Source: Pyramidobacter porci (GTDB taxonomy: Bacteria; Synergistota; Synergistia; Synergistales; Dethiosulfovibrionaceae). Taken from it: DNA of 64,000 bases. Shown here piece by piece: positions 33,991 to 42,269 of this stretch (position 1 is its first letter; every line of letters begins with the position of its first letter). Location of the stretch: positions 62,001 through 126,000 of the forward strand of contig NZ_VUNH01000005.1 of NCBI RefSeq assembly GCF_009695745.1, written 5' to 3'. The notes under the pieces were generated by a model, which saw only the letters and a program-made list of their open reading frames with translations, made no database searches and was not told where the DNA came from. The translations under genes were made by a program, and so were the position numbers.

Positions 33991-35061
33991 TCACCCCATA
34001 ATATATCTTTGAATCTCTTTTACCGACTTACCTTCGAACCCTAAATTTAAAAGTTTAGTTCCGTCTTTCCTGAAATCACGCTCTCTGATAATATTCGCAA
34101 CATCAATAAGCAGGTCCGTTACAGGAGTAGGAACGTTAAACTTCTTGCCAATATCGGAGACCAGCGTCATATTCAGTGGTACATCTTCGTCGATAAAACG
34201 ATCAGGAACTTGAGCAGCATTAGCTGAAATTCCTTTTTCCTGAGGAAGCGGTACGTAATGAACACCCTTATAAAACATTTTACTTGTTTCATCACCAGAG
34301 ACAGGATGAAGCCCAAGAACATTCATAACAGACATACGTTCTTTGTCATAAAGTTCTTCGATTTTGATGGTTGATTTCGTACCCCAAGCATGGAAATCCT
34401 TGTCATTTTCAGTTGGTGCTTCTACTTTACCGAGATTGAACAGGTAGCTAGGTACGTGTCCCTTTGGATTGACGTTATTCATACCAACGCTGAGAGAATC
34501 CCGTTCTTGAATAATTTCTGGAATAACTGGCTTGATGATGTTAAAGAGTTCTTCATTTCTTTTTGCCGGAAGCGCAGCAATGGGAAGAACAGCTTTACGT
34601 GCTTTGATTCCAGCATGAGCAGGACCAATAAGCCTCGTCGCATATGGCATACTTCCACTTTCGCCAATGAGTGGAATTTCTTTAACTCCTGCTGCTTCAA
34701 GCGCACGGCGAAATAGAATGGAGCTCCCGGAATTACCGGGTATTAAGAGTATCGTATGTTCAGGCTTGATAAAGGGAGCCATCTGCTTTGCGAGTGCAGG
34801 ATGAAAGTTACTGACAATCGTGACGAGAAAAACATTTCCTGCAGACATGGCTTCTCCAAGAGAATCTGTTGCAAATGCTACAGGCGCAAAGCCTTCAACA
34901 ATAGGGCCGCTCATTTTAACCCCACCTATTTTTTTAATATCTTTAATAGGAACGGGGTTAATGTCATAAATAGCAGACAGTTTTAAACCACGAAGAATCA
35001 TGTCACCTGCAAGTGATTGGCCTCCATTGCCTGCCCCAATTATTACATATTTTTTTTCCAT
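33991..35061 (-). CDS. NAD(P)-dependent opine-type dehydrogenase
   Basis: 356 residues. N-terminal Rossmann fold with VIIGAGNGGQSLAGDMILRG, then GNVFLVTIVSNFHPALAKQMAPF and LIPGNSGSS, as in the octopine/nopaline dehydrogenase family; C-terminal helical domain with HPVSGDETSKMFYKGVHYVP. Family members reductively join, or oxidatively split, an amino acid and an oxo acid at a secondary amine. Next to an importer, breakdown of an imported opine is the more likely direction (inference). The substrate cannot be read from the sequence. AT-rich, part of the minus-strand operon, 42 bases after the lyase gene. Confidence 0.8.
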   Translation of the reverse strand: MEKKYVIIGAGNGGQSLAGDMILRGLKLSAIYDINPVPIKDIKKIGGVKMSGPIVEGFAPVAFATDSLGEAMSAGNVFLVTIVSNFHPALAKQMAPFIKPEHTILLIPGNSGSSILFRRALEAAGVKEIPLIGESGSMPYATRLIGPAHAGIKARKAVLPIAALPAKRNEELFNIIKPVIPEIIQERDSLSVGMNNVNPKGHVPSYLFNLGKVEAPTENDKDFHAWGTKSTIKIEELYDKERMSVMNVLGLHPVSGDETSKMFYKGVHYVPLPQEKGISANAAQVPDRFIDEDVPLNMTLVSDIGKKFNVPTPVTDLLIDVANIIRERDFRKDGTKLLNLGFEGKSVKEIQRYIMG

Positions 35062-35103
35062 CTAAACCCCTCCTAAAATGTTATAGTTCAAGATTCGTTA
35101 CAC

Positions 35104-36600
35104 TCAATCGTTACTGTTTAGCACGTCTTGTACTTTATCTAAGAGCATTCTGTATCTTTCTTTAACTTCAGTTTGTAATCTGTTATAGGCATCAATATCA
35201 TTGTCAAGCTTTAAGCTCATTTGCTTTGTAAGCTTTTCCGTTTCTTCTGAACGAGGAGAACCTTCACTGATCCTGTTTTCTACCGAAGAAGTGGCATCCA
35301 TTACTTTATCTATATGTTTCTTGGTCCATTTAAATGACCGCCCAGCAAAGTTCAAAGCAGCTTCATCAAGCTTTTTGCTGGTAATTCCTTGGCAGTTGAG
35401 ACCTGCATCAACACATTTCATGACTACTTGTCCCACAATTTCATGGGCAACACGGAAAGAAATATGCTCTTCCCTCACCAGCTCATCTGCCAATTCAGTT
35501 GCGGTACAGAAATTCCCATTCACTCGAGCTTTCATATTCTTTTCGTTAACTTTTAGTTTATTCAAGACTTCTTCTGTTAAGACTGTCATAGCCTCTATCT
35601 CCATAAAGGCGTCCCACAGATGATGCGTCGTCTCCCCACCCAGATCTCTGCTATGAGCGAAAGGAATTCCTCTCATACAACAAAATGCATCTGCAAAAGC
35701 TGCCAATAAATGTGAACATTTTGCCTTTATATATTCAAGTACGGCCGGATTTTTCTTTTGTGGCATAATACTGCTTGTAACGCAGATTGAATCATCAAGT
35801 TCAATATATCTAAACTCATCAGCACACCAATAATATAGATCATGAGCCACCCGATTAATCGTGGAGGCAAGTATCGCAAGCGTGGCGATGATTTCTAATA
35901 CATAATCCCGTGACGCAATTGCATCGAGAGTATTTACAATCGGCCCTTTAAATCCAAGTAGTTCAGCTGTAAAGCGTCTATCAATAGGAAAACTTGTACC
36001 AGCAAAGGCTCCTGCACCAAGTGTGGCATAATTAAGATGCTGATATGTAGCATAAATTCTGTCGAAGTCACGTTCTAATGCTTCGGCTACACCAGCAAAA
36101 TAAAAACCTAGCGTGATCGGCTGTGCAGGTTGCATATGCGTGTAGCCTGTCATAACTACGTTTTTATATTCTTCTGATTTTATAATTAGCGTATTTCGTA
36201 AAGCATTAAGCTGGGGGAAAAAATTAAGGAGTCGATCCCTTATATCCATCCGTAATATTGTTGAATGGAGATCATTCCTACTTCTTGCTGTATGTAATTT
36301 TCCACCAATATCAATACCTATATCATTAATAATATACATCTCTACATTGTAATAATAATCTTCATATTTTGGATCAAGAGTAAGGACTGTATTACCTTTC
36401 TTCTCTAATGCTATGAGTGAACGAAGAATTATTTGCGCATCATGTCGGCTAATAATTCCTTGTCTATAGAGCATCAACGTATGTGCTTGATTTAAACGTG
36501 ACATGTTATAGAAAGAACGTTCATTAGATGCCTTTAGAAAATTAGCACCTAAATATTTCTCTTGATTGAAACTCGGAGCTGCTTTTAGTCTTTCACGCAT
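35104..36600 (-). CDS. Argininosuccinate lyase-like enzyme (aspartase/fumarase superfamily)
   Basis: 498 residues. Superfamily motifs: HTARSRNDL (about 103-111, the ArgH signature HTGRSRNDQ with two changes), TGYTHMQPAQP (151-161, catalytic His), DRRFTAELLGF (207-217) and SSIMPQKKNP (276-285, catalytic Ser loop). It would remove fumarate from an N-succinyl-type substrate such as argininosuccinate. First gene of an AT-rich operon with an opine dehydrogenase and TRAP-TAXI importer, not with argG, so a catabolic role on a related compound is likely. Longer C-terminal tail than typical ArgH. ATG 36600 follows AGGAGG. Confidence 0.85.
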   Translation of the reverse strand: MRERLKAAPSFNQEKYLGANFLKASNERSFYNMSRLNQAHTLMLYRQGIISRHDAQIILRSLIALEKKGNTVLTLDPKYEDYYYNVEMYIINDIGIDIGGKLHTARSRNDLHSTILRMDIRDRLLNFFPQLNALRNTLIIKSEEYKNVVMTGYTHMQPAQPITLGFYFAGVAEALERDFDRIYATYQHLNYATLGAGAFAGTSFPIDRRFTAELLGFKGPIVNTLDAIASRDYVLEIIATLAILASTINRVAHDLYYWCADEFRYIELDDSICVTSSIMPQKKNPAVLEYIKAKCSHLLAAFADAFCCMRGIPFAHSRDLGGETTHHLWDAFMEIEAMTVLTEEVLNKLKVNEKNMKARVNGNFCTATELADELVREEHISFRVAHEIVGQVVMKCVDAGLNCQGITSKKLDEAALNFAGRSFKWTKKHIDKVMDATSSVENRISEGSPRSEETEKLTKQMSLKLDNDIDAYNRLQTEVKERYRMLLDKVQDVLNSND

Positions 36601-36621
36601 ATTAGCCTCCTAATCATAGAT

Positions 36622-36649
36622 ACGTCATGTCGTCCGGACAACTTGACGT
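36622..36649. promoter_or_regulatory. 28-bp near-palindromic operator of the island operon
   Basis: Two 14-base arms that match at 12 positions, outer arms ACGTCA / TGACGT, core GTCCGGAC. It covers roughly +1 to +28 of the predicted transcript, a classic repressor position. The core is shared with the site upstream of gntR. Confidence 0.6.
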
Positions 36650-36656
36650 TATATTT

Positions 36657-36684
36657 AGTATAGGCTATTCGTTTATAAAGTCAA
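36657..36684 (-). promoter_or_regulatory. Promoter of the AT-rich island operon
   Basis: On the minus strand: TTGACT (36684-36679), 16-base spacer, TATACT (36662-36657). Confidence 0.72.
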
Positions 36685-37013
36685 TACGTGAATAAATTCC
36701 TTCTAAAATGTCAAAATATAAGTGATAATTAGATTAACATCATGTTCTAATCGAGAAACGATAATTCTTTAAAAGTAACAAGAAATAACGCAGAATTACA
36801 AACAACTTAAGGACTCCTCTAGTTTGTTCCAGTACAAAAACATTGAATAAGATTCTCCTTCATCTCTTTCATGAGAGAACTGTGACATCGTCACTGAAAG
36901 AAATCCGGCGGACGGTTAAAGTGGGACCACAGCGCCCAAACACCCTGCGTCCGAAGAACGCGCCGGCAGCGGCGAAACGGACGCAGGAAAATCCCCGAAG
37001 GAGGAACGGAAAC

Positions 37014-38456
37014 ATGTCTGAAAAAAAGGAAGCAGTACGCGCGGCAAAACTTTTGATCGTCGGCGGCGGCCCCGGCGGGCGCGTGTCGTACATCACGGCC
37101 CGCCGTTTCGGCGTGGAACCGGCGGTCATGGTGATGAACGAGGAACCTACGGTCATCTGCAGCCTGCCCTACGGCGTGGGACGCCGCCTGATCCCCGACG
37201 GACCGGAAGCGACGGTCGTCGATCTGTCGCGGGAGAAACGCCTGCCGCCCGACGCCATGAAAGACGTCGTTTTCGGCTCCGTGACGTCGATCGACGCGGC
37301 GGCAAAGACCGCGACGGTCGCAGGCCCCGCGGGCGAGACGAAGATCGCCTACGAGAACCTGATCCTCGCCCCCGGCGCCGTTCCCTGGCTGCCGCCGGCG
37401 GAAGGAATCTTAAAAGAAAAGGGGGACGCTTCCGGCCCGATGGTCGCCGTCGGCGACCGGCTCGTCGACCGCTCGCGCCTCGCCGACGGCGTTTACGTCC
37501 TCAGGGGCGCCGCCGACGCCCGCGCGCTGGACGAACTGGCCGCGCGCGCCCAAAAAGTGGCCGTCGTCGGCACGGGAGCCGTCGGCCTGGAAATCATCGA
37601 AGCCCTTTCCGACCGCGGCGTCGCCGTCGTCGCCGTGGAAGCGCTGCCGCACGCCGTCTCGGCGCTGGACGCGGACATGGCCGCGGCGGTGGAGCGCCGC
37701 CTGCGCGAACGCGGCGTCGAGCTTCGCCTGAACGACGCCGTCGCAAGCTGGTTCCCCGGCACGCTGACGCTGCGCAGCGGAGAACTCACCGCCGACGCGG
37801 TCGTCTTCGCCTCGGGAGTGAGGCCGCGCCTCGATCTGGCGCACGCCATGGGGCTGAAAATCGAACGCGGCATCGTCGTCGACGCCGCGCAGCGCACCTC
37901 GCTGCCCTCGGTCTGGGCCGTGGGAGACGCCGCGCAGATCGCCGACGCCGCGTCGGGCAAATCCGTCCTGCCGCTGATCGGCACGCTGGCGATGCGCCAG
38001 GCCATGACAGCCGTCATGGATATCGCCGGGCTGCCCGCGCAGCTTCCGCCGGCAACCCTCTGGGGCGTGAGCGAGATCTTCGGCCTGCACTGGGGTTCTG
38101 TGGGCTGGAGCGAAGAAGCGGCCCGGCGCGCCGGACTCAACGCGATCTCGCTTTCCTTGCCAGTGCGCAGCCGCGACCCTTTCATGCCCTCGGGCAAGGA
38201 CGCCGTTTGGAAAGTCGTCCTCTCCGCGGGCGAGGACGAAGGTTTCAAGCCCGGCCAGATCCTCGGCTTCCAGATCGTCTCGGCAGGCGACAATCCCGTC
38301 CACCTCGCCGAACGCTTCGTGGATGTCGTCGCGCGGCGCGAGACCGTACAGGACCTCTTCGGACATTATTTCATCCACTCCCCCGCGCACAACGCCGTGG
38401 ACGATCCTTTCCTCGCCCTCATCGCCCTGGCGCTGGAGAAAATGCCGCGCCGGTGA
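37014..38456 (+). CDS. FAD-dependent pyridine nucleotide oxidoreductase, single-Cys (NADH oxidase/CoA-disulfide reductase-like)
   Basis: 480 residues. FAD-binding LLIVGGGPGGRVSYITARR at the N terminus, NAD-binding VAVVGTGAVGLEIIEALSDRG at about 180, and the second FAD motif SVWAVGDAAQ. Instead of a CxxxxC disulfide there is one Cys (residue 49, TVICSLPYGVG) in the place used by NADH oxidase, peroxidase and CoA-disulfide reductase as redox centre. The C-terminal interface domain is present. ATG 37014 follows AAGGAGG. It probably removes oxygen or peroxide or reduces a low-molecular-weight disulfide; the exact substrate is unknown. Confidence 0.85.
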   Translation: MSEKKEAVRAAKLLIVGGGPGGRVSYITARRFGVEPAVMVMNEEPTVICSLPYGVGRRLIPDGPEATVVDLSREKRLPPDAMKDVVFGSVTSIDAAAKTATVAGPAGETKIAYENLILAPGAVPWLPPAEGILKEKGDASGPMVAVGDRLVDRSRLADGVYVLRGAADARALDELAARAQKVAVVGTGAVGLEIIEALSDRGVAVVAVEALPHAVSALDADMAAAVERRLRERGVELRLNDAVASWFPGTLTLRSGELTADAVVFASGVRPRLDLAHAMGLKIERGIVVDAAQRTSLPSVWAVGDAAQIADAASGKSVLPLIGTLAMRQAMTAVMDIAGLPAQLPPATLWGVSEIFGLHWGSVGWSEEAARRAGLNAISLSLPVRSRDPFMPSGKDAVWKVVLSAGEDEGFKPGQILGFQIVSAGDNPVHLAERFVDVVARRETVQDLFGHYFIHSPAHNAVDDPFLALIALALEKMPRR

Positions 38457-38516
38457 GGCGGAAATGTCCGTGCCGCTTCAGCGCCTTCGAATGAAAATCG
38501 ATCGAACAAAAGGCAC

Positions 38517-38567
38517 TTGACGGGGGAAAGAATTCTGTTATATACTTTCGACGTAAGAAAAGTATAT
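38517..38567 (+). promoter_or_regulatory. Promoter with overlapping dyad, hutP operon
   Basis: TTGACG (38517-38522), 18-base spacer, TATACT (38541-38546). The -10 box is part of an inverted repeat ATATACTTT / AAAGTATAT (38540-38548, 38559-38567), a possible operator. Confidence 0.6.
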
Positions 38568-38628
38568 GAATCCATAGCATACTAAGTAAAAAGCCAAAGT
38601 TTTTTTGCGCCGGTAAAAGTATCTGAGT

Positions 38629-38679
38629 AAGCAAGTAAAAACAGGCCATGAGGCTTGCTTTCACTTGCTTTTATTTTTT
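38629..38679 (+). terminator. Terminator-like hairpin in the hutP leader
   Basis: AAGCAAGT (38629-38636) pairs perfectly with ACTTGCTT (38663-38670), with an inner AGGCC/GGCTT stem, followed by TTATTTTTT. It lies after the promoter and 23 bases before the hutP start, so it may be an attenuator; it could also serve as terminator of the upstream oxidoreductase gene. Confidence 0.65.
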
Positions 38680-38702
38680 CATCGGATGAGGAGAGTGATG
38701 CC

Positions 38703-39149
38703 ATGGTAACATGGGAGAATTTCATGATTCCCGACAACGAGGCCGATCTTTGTCGTTTGGCGATTCTCCTCGCCATGACGCCGAATCAGGACGTCGAAAA
38801 GGAAGTCATCGCGCAGTATCAAAAACTTGGCCTGCGCAGCGCCGCGACGATGATTTCGGGGTTCGGCATCGACAGCCAGACGAGCATCGTGCGAAGCGTG
38901 GTCAATCTCTGTCTGAACACGAACGTGATCGAACGCAAAAGGTCTCATGTTCATCCGGTCTGCCACTGCGTCCTCGAGACGGCGCAGAGTACCCGCGCTT
39001 CCGACGCCATCGGTCAGAACTTCTGCTTCAAGGCGGCCGTCGTGCGCCGCAGGGAAGAGTTCACGCTGTGCTTCTACGGCAACCTGGCCATGCACGAGCT
39101 GTCGGGACACAAATCCATCGGCGTCGGCTATCAGATCCTCGGCAATTGA
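38703..39149 (+). CDS. hutP: HutP-family RNA-binding antiterminator
   Basis: 148 residues, the length of Bacillus HutP. HutP is a hexamer that, with L-histidine and a metal ion, binds mRNA and opens a terminator. The metal ligands are kept: His84 and His88 in HPVCH and His136 in LSGHKSIGVG match HALYH and GLEHETFGVG of the Bacillus protein; AAVVRRREEFTLCFYGNLAMHEL matches the RNA-binding sheet. ATG 38703 follows GAGGAGAG. No hutH, hutU, hutI or hutG is nearby: downstream come a terminator, a transporter and an amidase, so this copy probably senses another ligand or uses histidine to control a different operon. Confidence 0.82.
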   Translation: MVTWENFMIPDNEADLCRLAILLAMTPNQDVEKEVIAQYQKLGLRSAATMISGFGIDSQTSIVRSVVNLCLNTNVIERKRSHVHPVCHCVLETAQSTRASDAIGQNFCFKAAVVRRREEFTLCFYGNLAMHELSGHKSIGVGYQILGN

Positions 39150-39209
39150 TTTTTGTACCGGCAATTAAATACAGTATCCAGTACGGCACCACGATAAACG
39201 GTTTCTCAG

Positions 39210-39275
39210 TAAGAGAGTAAAGCGCTGTTTCCGACGTTTCGGTCGGGGCAGAATGTTTTGCTCTCTTATTTTTTT
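39210..39275 (+). terminator. Strong terminator between hutP and the transporter (candidate HutP-controlled attenuator)
   Basis: TAAGAGAG (39210-39217) pairs with CTCTCTTA (39261-39268); the stem continues with G-U pairs and an inner CCGAC/GTCGG hairpin, then seven T. Its place between hutP and the structural genes is that of the hut antiterminator target in Bacillus. Clear UAG repeats were not seen. Confidence 0.8.
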
Positions 39276-39338
39276 ACGCGCCCCGAGGGGTTCGCTGCAT
39301 CGTCATGTTCTGAACAAATTCGAGAAGGAGGAACTGCT

Positions 39339-40727
39339 ATGTCACACGAGAACTCTGCCGCCAAATCCGGAACTTTTGTCACCCGCATGGGCAACGTCAT
39401 GCTGCGCTGGTCGCTGAAATACATGCCGGACGCCAGCATTTTCGCCGTTGTGCTGACTTTCATCGCGTTTATCCTCGGGATCACGCTGACCGATCAGGGA
39501 CCGATGCAGATGATCCAAAACTGGTACAAGGGATTATGGGAACTGCTCGGCTTCTCCATGCAGATGTCGCTCATCGTCATCACCGGTTCCTGCGTCGCCA
39601 ACGCCCCTCTCGTCAAGAGATGGATCGACGGGCTGGCGGGAATCCCCAACAGCGGACGTTCCGCCGCTTTTCTGGTCACGTTCGTCAGCGTCGTCGTCTC
39701 CTTTGTTCACTGGGGGCTGAGCCTGATCGTCGGCGCCATTCTTGCCAAGGAGTTGGCCCGCAATCTGCGGCTCAAGCGCATCCCCTTCGAGTACGGGCTT
39801 CTGGCCGCCGGGGCTTACGTGGGACAGATGACGTGGCAGGGGATGCTCAGTTCATCGGTCGGTCTGTTTATCGCCATGCCGGGACACGTTCTGGAAAAAA
39901 CGATGGGCATCGTGCCCATGTCGCAGTTCATGCTCAACCCGATGAACATCGCCGTCACCGTCGCGCTGGCGATCTTTCCCGCCGTCTTTGCCGCCATGCT
40001 GCAGCCGAAGAATCCCGACGAGTTCATGCCCCTTGACGAAAACGCCGTTCGCGCCATTGAAAAAGAAGACTTGAAGGTCAAACGCCGTCCCGAGAATCCG
40101 ACCGTCGGCGACGTTCTTAACTACAGCCCGCTGATTTCCCTCGCGCTCTGCGCCATGGGCTTCGTTTACATCTTCTGGGCTTTCAGCCGGAAGGGCTTGG
40201 GCGCCCTTGACTTCAACATGCTCAACGCGCTCTTCCTGTTTGTCGGCATTTTGCTCTACGGCAACATCGCCAACTACGTGCAGGCCGTCAAGGACACGAC
40301 CGCCGGCGTAGCCGGCATCATCTTCCAGTTTCCGCTCTACGCCGGCATCATGGGCATCGTCAAGTACTCGGGGCTCGTGCTGATTCTCGCCAACGGCATC
40401 GCCGCTATCAGTACCAAGGGGACCTTCTACCTGTGGACGTTTCTTTCTTCATCGCTGGTCAACATGTTCGTGCCCTCCGGCGGCGGGCAGTGGGCCGTTC
40501 AGGGGCCTATCGCCATCGAGTCGGCCAAGCTGATGGGCGCCGATCTGGTCAAAACGAGCCTGATGGTCGGCTACGGCAACACATGGACCAACATGGCCCA
40601 ACCCTTCTGGGCCATCGCCCTGCTGGGCATCACTGGGCTGGAAGCCAAGCACATCATGGGGTACAGCATGGCGATCATGCTGCTCAGCGGTTTCATCTTC
40701 GTGCTTGCCGCCGTTCTGCCCTTCTAA
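39339..40727 (+). CDS. TIGR00366/AtoE-type short-chain fatty acid or carboxylate transporter
   Basis: 462 residues, about eleven to twelve membrane helices. The AtoE-like pattern is clear: RWSLKYMPDASIFAVVLTFIAFILG near the start, FVHWGLSLIVGAILAKELAR, GAYVGQMTWQGMLSSSVGLFIA, and FVPSGGGQWAVQGPIAIESA near the C terminus. Members import short carboxylates such as acetoacetate or butyrate; the true substrate here may be the acid form of what the next-door amidase cleaves. ATG 39339 follows AAGGAGG. It lies directly after the attenuator. Confidence 0.88.
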   Translation: MSHENSAAKSGTFVTRMGNVMLRWSLKYMPDASIFAVVLTFIAFILGITLTDQGPMQMIQNWYKGLWELLGFSMQMSLIVITGSCVANAPLVKRWIDGLAGIPNSGRSAAFLVTFVSVVVSFVHWGLSLIVGAILAKELARNLRLKRIPFEYGLLAAGAYVGQMTWQGMLSSSVGLFIAMPGHVLEKTMGIVPMSQFMLNPMNIAVTVALAIFPAVFAAMLQPKNPDEFMPLDENAVRAIEKEDLKVKRRPENPTVGDVLNYSPLISLALCAMGFVYIFWAFSRKGLGALDFNMLNALFLFVGILLYGNIANYVQAVKDTTAGVAGIIFQFPLYAGIMGIVKYSGLVLILANGIAAISTKGTFYLWTFLSSSLVNMFVPSGGGQWAVQGPIAIESAKLMGADLVKTSLMVGYGNTWTNMAQPFWAIALLGITGLEAKHIMGYSMAIMLLSGFIFVLAAVLPF

Positions 40728-40742
40728 AGAGAGGTCATCCCC

Positions 40743-42197
40743 GTGACCGGTTTCGACTTCATGGAAGCGACCGTCGCCAAAGTCCACGCCGCCTATTTGG
40801 ACGGTTCGCTGACCTGCCGCGCGCTGTGCGAATACTATTTGGCACGCATTGACTGTCTGGAATCGCGGATCAATTCCATCATCTGCGTCAATCCCAAGGC
40901 GCTGGAAGAAGCCGAGCGCTTCGACGCGTACGTGAAGGAAAGACGTCGGCTTTGCGGAGCGCTTCACGGCATCCCCGTGATGCTGAAAGACAACTTCAAC
41001 ACGACCGACATGCCCACGACGGCGGGAAGCGTCGCGCTGAAGGGCTGGGTGCCGCAAAAAGACGCCTTCGTCACCAAAAGGCTGCGCGAAAGCGGCGCGC
41101 TGATCCTCGCCAAGACCAACTTGCACGAGTTCGCCATCTGGGGCGAAACGGTCAGTTCCATCCTCGGGCAGTCGGTCAATCCGTACGATCCGACGCGCAC
41201 CCCCGGCGGCTCTTCCGGCGGCACCGGCGCGACGATCGCCGCCAACATCGGCATCGTCGGCCTGGGCACCGACACGATCAACTCGGTACGTTCGCCCGCC
41301 TCGGCCAACAGCCTTGTCGGCATCCGCCCCACGATCGGCCTGGTCTCGAGGGCCGGCATCGTTCCTTACTCGCTGACGCAGGACACGGCCGGACCGATCT
41401 GCCGCACCGTGGAGGACGCGGCGCGGTGCCTCAGCGTCATCGCCGGCTACGATCCCGACGACGCGGAAACGGCGTGGGGCGTCGGGCACGTCGTGGAAGA
41501 CTACGCAAAGTATCTCGACGAAAACGCGCTGCCGGGCAAACGCATCGGCGTGCTGGAAAGCCTTTTCGGCAAGGAAGACGTCAACCGCTCCACCAACGCC
41601 GTCATGAGCGAAGCGATGAAGGTATTCGAGGCCAACGGAGCCACACTGGTTCCCGTCAGGGACGACATTGACCAGTCATGGCTGAGCAGCGAGACGTCCG
41701 TTCATCTCGACGATTTCCGCCGCGATCTGGACGGCTATCTCAGGGAACTGCCCGCCGACTGGCCCGTTCACAGCATGAAGGAAATCCTCGACAAAGGGCT
41801 GTTCCACCCGTTCTCGGAAAGCAACATGCGCGACGCGATGAAGCTCGGGGTCAGTACTCCGCGTTACCTTGAAAAGATGTACAACAAAATCGAGCTCCGC
41901 ACTCGCGTGTTGAAAATCATGGCCGATCTGCGGCTCGACGCGATGATCTACCCCCACCAGCAGCAGCTGGTCTGCAAATGCGGCGCCAGCCAGCGGCAGC
42001 GCAACGGCGTGCTCTGCTCGTCCACGGGGTTCCCTTCGGTCTGCGTGCCGGCGGGATTCGCTCCCGACGAAAACGCGCCGGTCGGCGTTCCCGTCGGCAT
42101 GGAGATCATCGGCCGTCCATGGAGCGAAGCGCTCCTCATCTCCATCGCCTACGCCTTCGAGCAGCATTCGCATTTCCGCAAGCCGCCGGTATTGTAA
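40743..42197 (+). CDS. Amidase signature family hydrolase
   Basis: 484 residues. Hydrolyses a C-N amide bond with a Lys-cisSer-Ser triad: Lys in GIPVMLKDNFNT, the Ser-Gly loop TPGGSSGGTGATIAANIG, and the nucleophile Ser in GTDTINSVRSPAS, where the usual Gly-Gly of DTGGSIR is replaced by Ile-Asn, a change next to the active site that may alter substrate choice. C-terminal GVPVGMEIIGRPWSEALLISIAYAFEQ is typical. No signal peptide. GTG start at 40743, 15 bases after the transporter. GatA is unlikely because gatB and gatC are absent. Confidence 0.88.
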   Translation: MTGFDFMEATVAKVHAAYLDGSLTCRALCEYYLARIDCLESRINSIICVNPKALEEAERFDAYVKERRRLCGALHGIPVMLKDNFNTTDMPTTAGSVALKGWVPQKDAFVTKRLRESGALILAKTNLHEFAIWGETVSSILGQSVNPYDPTRTPGGSSGGTGATIAANIGIVGLGTDTINSVRSPASANSLVGIRPTIGLVSRAGIVPYSLTQDTAGPICRTVEDAARCLSVIAGYDPDDAETAWGVGHVVEDYAKYLDENALPGKRIGVLESLFGKEDVNRSTNAVMSEAMKVFEANGATLVPVRDDIDQSWLSSETSVHLDDFRRDLDGYLRELPADWPVHSMKEILDKGLFHPFSESNMRDAMKLGVSTPRYLEKMYNKIELRTRVLKIMADLRLDAMIYPHQQQLVCKCGASQRQRNGVLCSSTGFPSVCVPAGFAPDENAPVGVPVGMEIIGRPWSEALLISIAYAFEQHSHFRKPPVL

Positions 42198-42219
42198 AAC
42201 AAGTCTAACGCCATAGAAT

Positions 42220-42262
42220 AAAAGAGCTGTCAGATCCAAAAAGGGGATCTGGCAGCTCTTTT
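42220..42262. terminator. Bidirectional terminator
   Basis: 18-base arms (42220-42237 / 42245-42262) with one G-U pair, A-rich on the left and T-rich on the right, between the convergent amidase and RND genes. Confidence 0.88.
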
Positions 42263-42269
42263 ATGATCT

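Larger units (their letters stand above)
36601..37013. other. Region between island operon and oxidoreductase gene
   Basis: Left part holds the island operon promoter and operator (36622-36684). From about 36690 to 36840 the DNA is AT-rich with no clear feature; G+C rises near 36890, which may mark the right end of the island. The frame of the oxidoreductase is open back to 36843 but no site supports an earlier start. Confidence 0.5.

Noticed and set aside
35104-36600. Housekeeping argH partner of argG
   Set aside because: It is 27 kb away, in an AT-rich operon with an opine dehydrogenase and transporter, and its signature motif is altered; a catabolic relative is more likely.
40743-42197. 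GatA subunit of the tRNA amidotransferase
   Set aside because: No gatB or gatC adjacent, non-standard active-site sequence, and the operon context is transport and HutP control.
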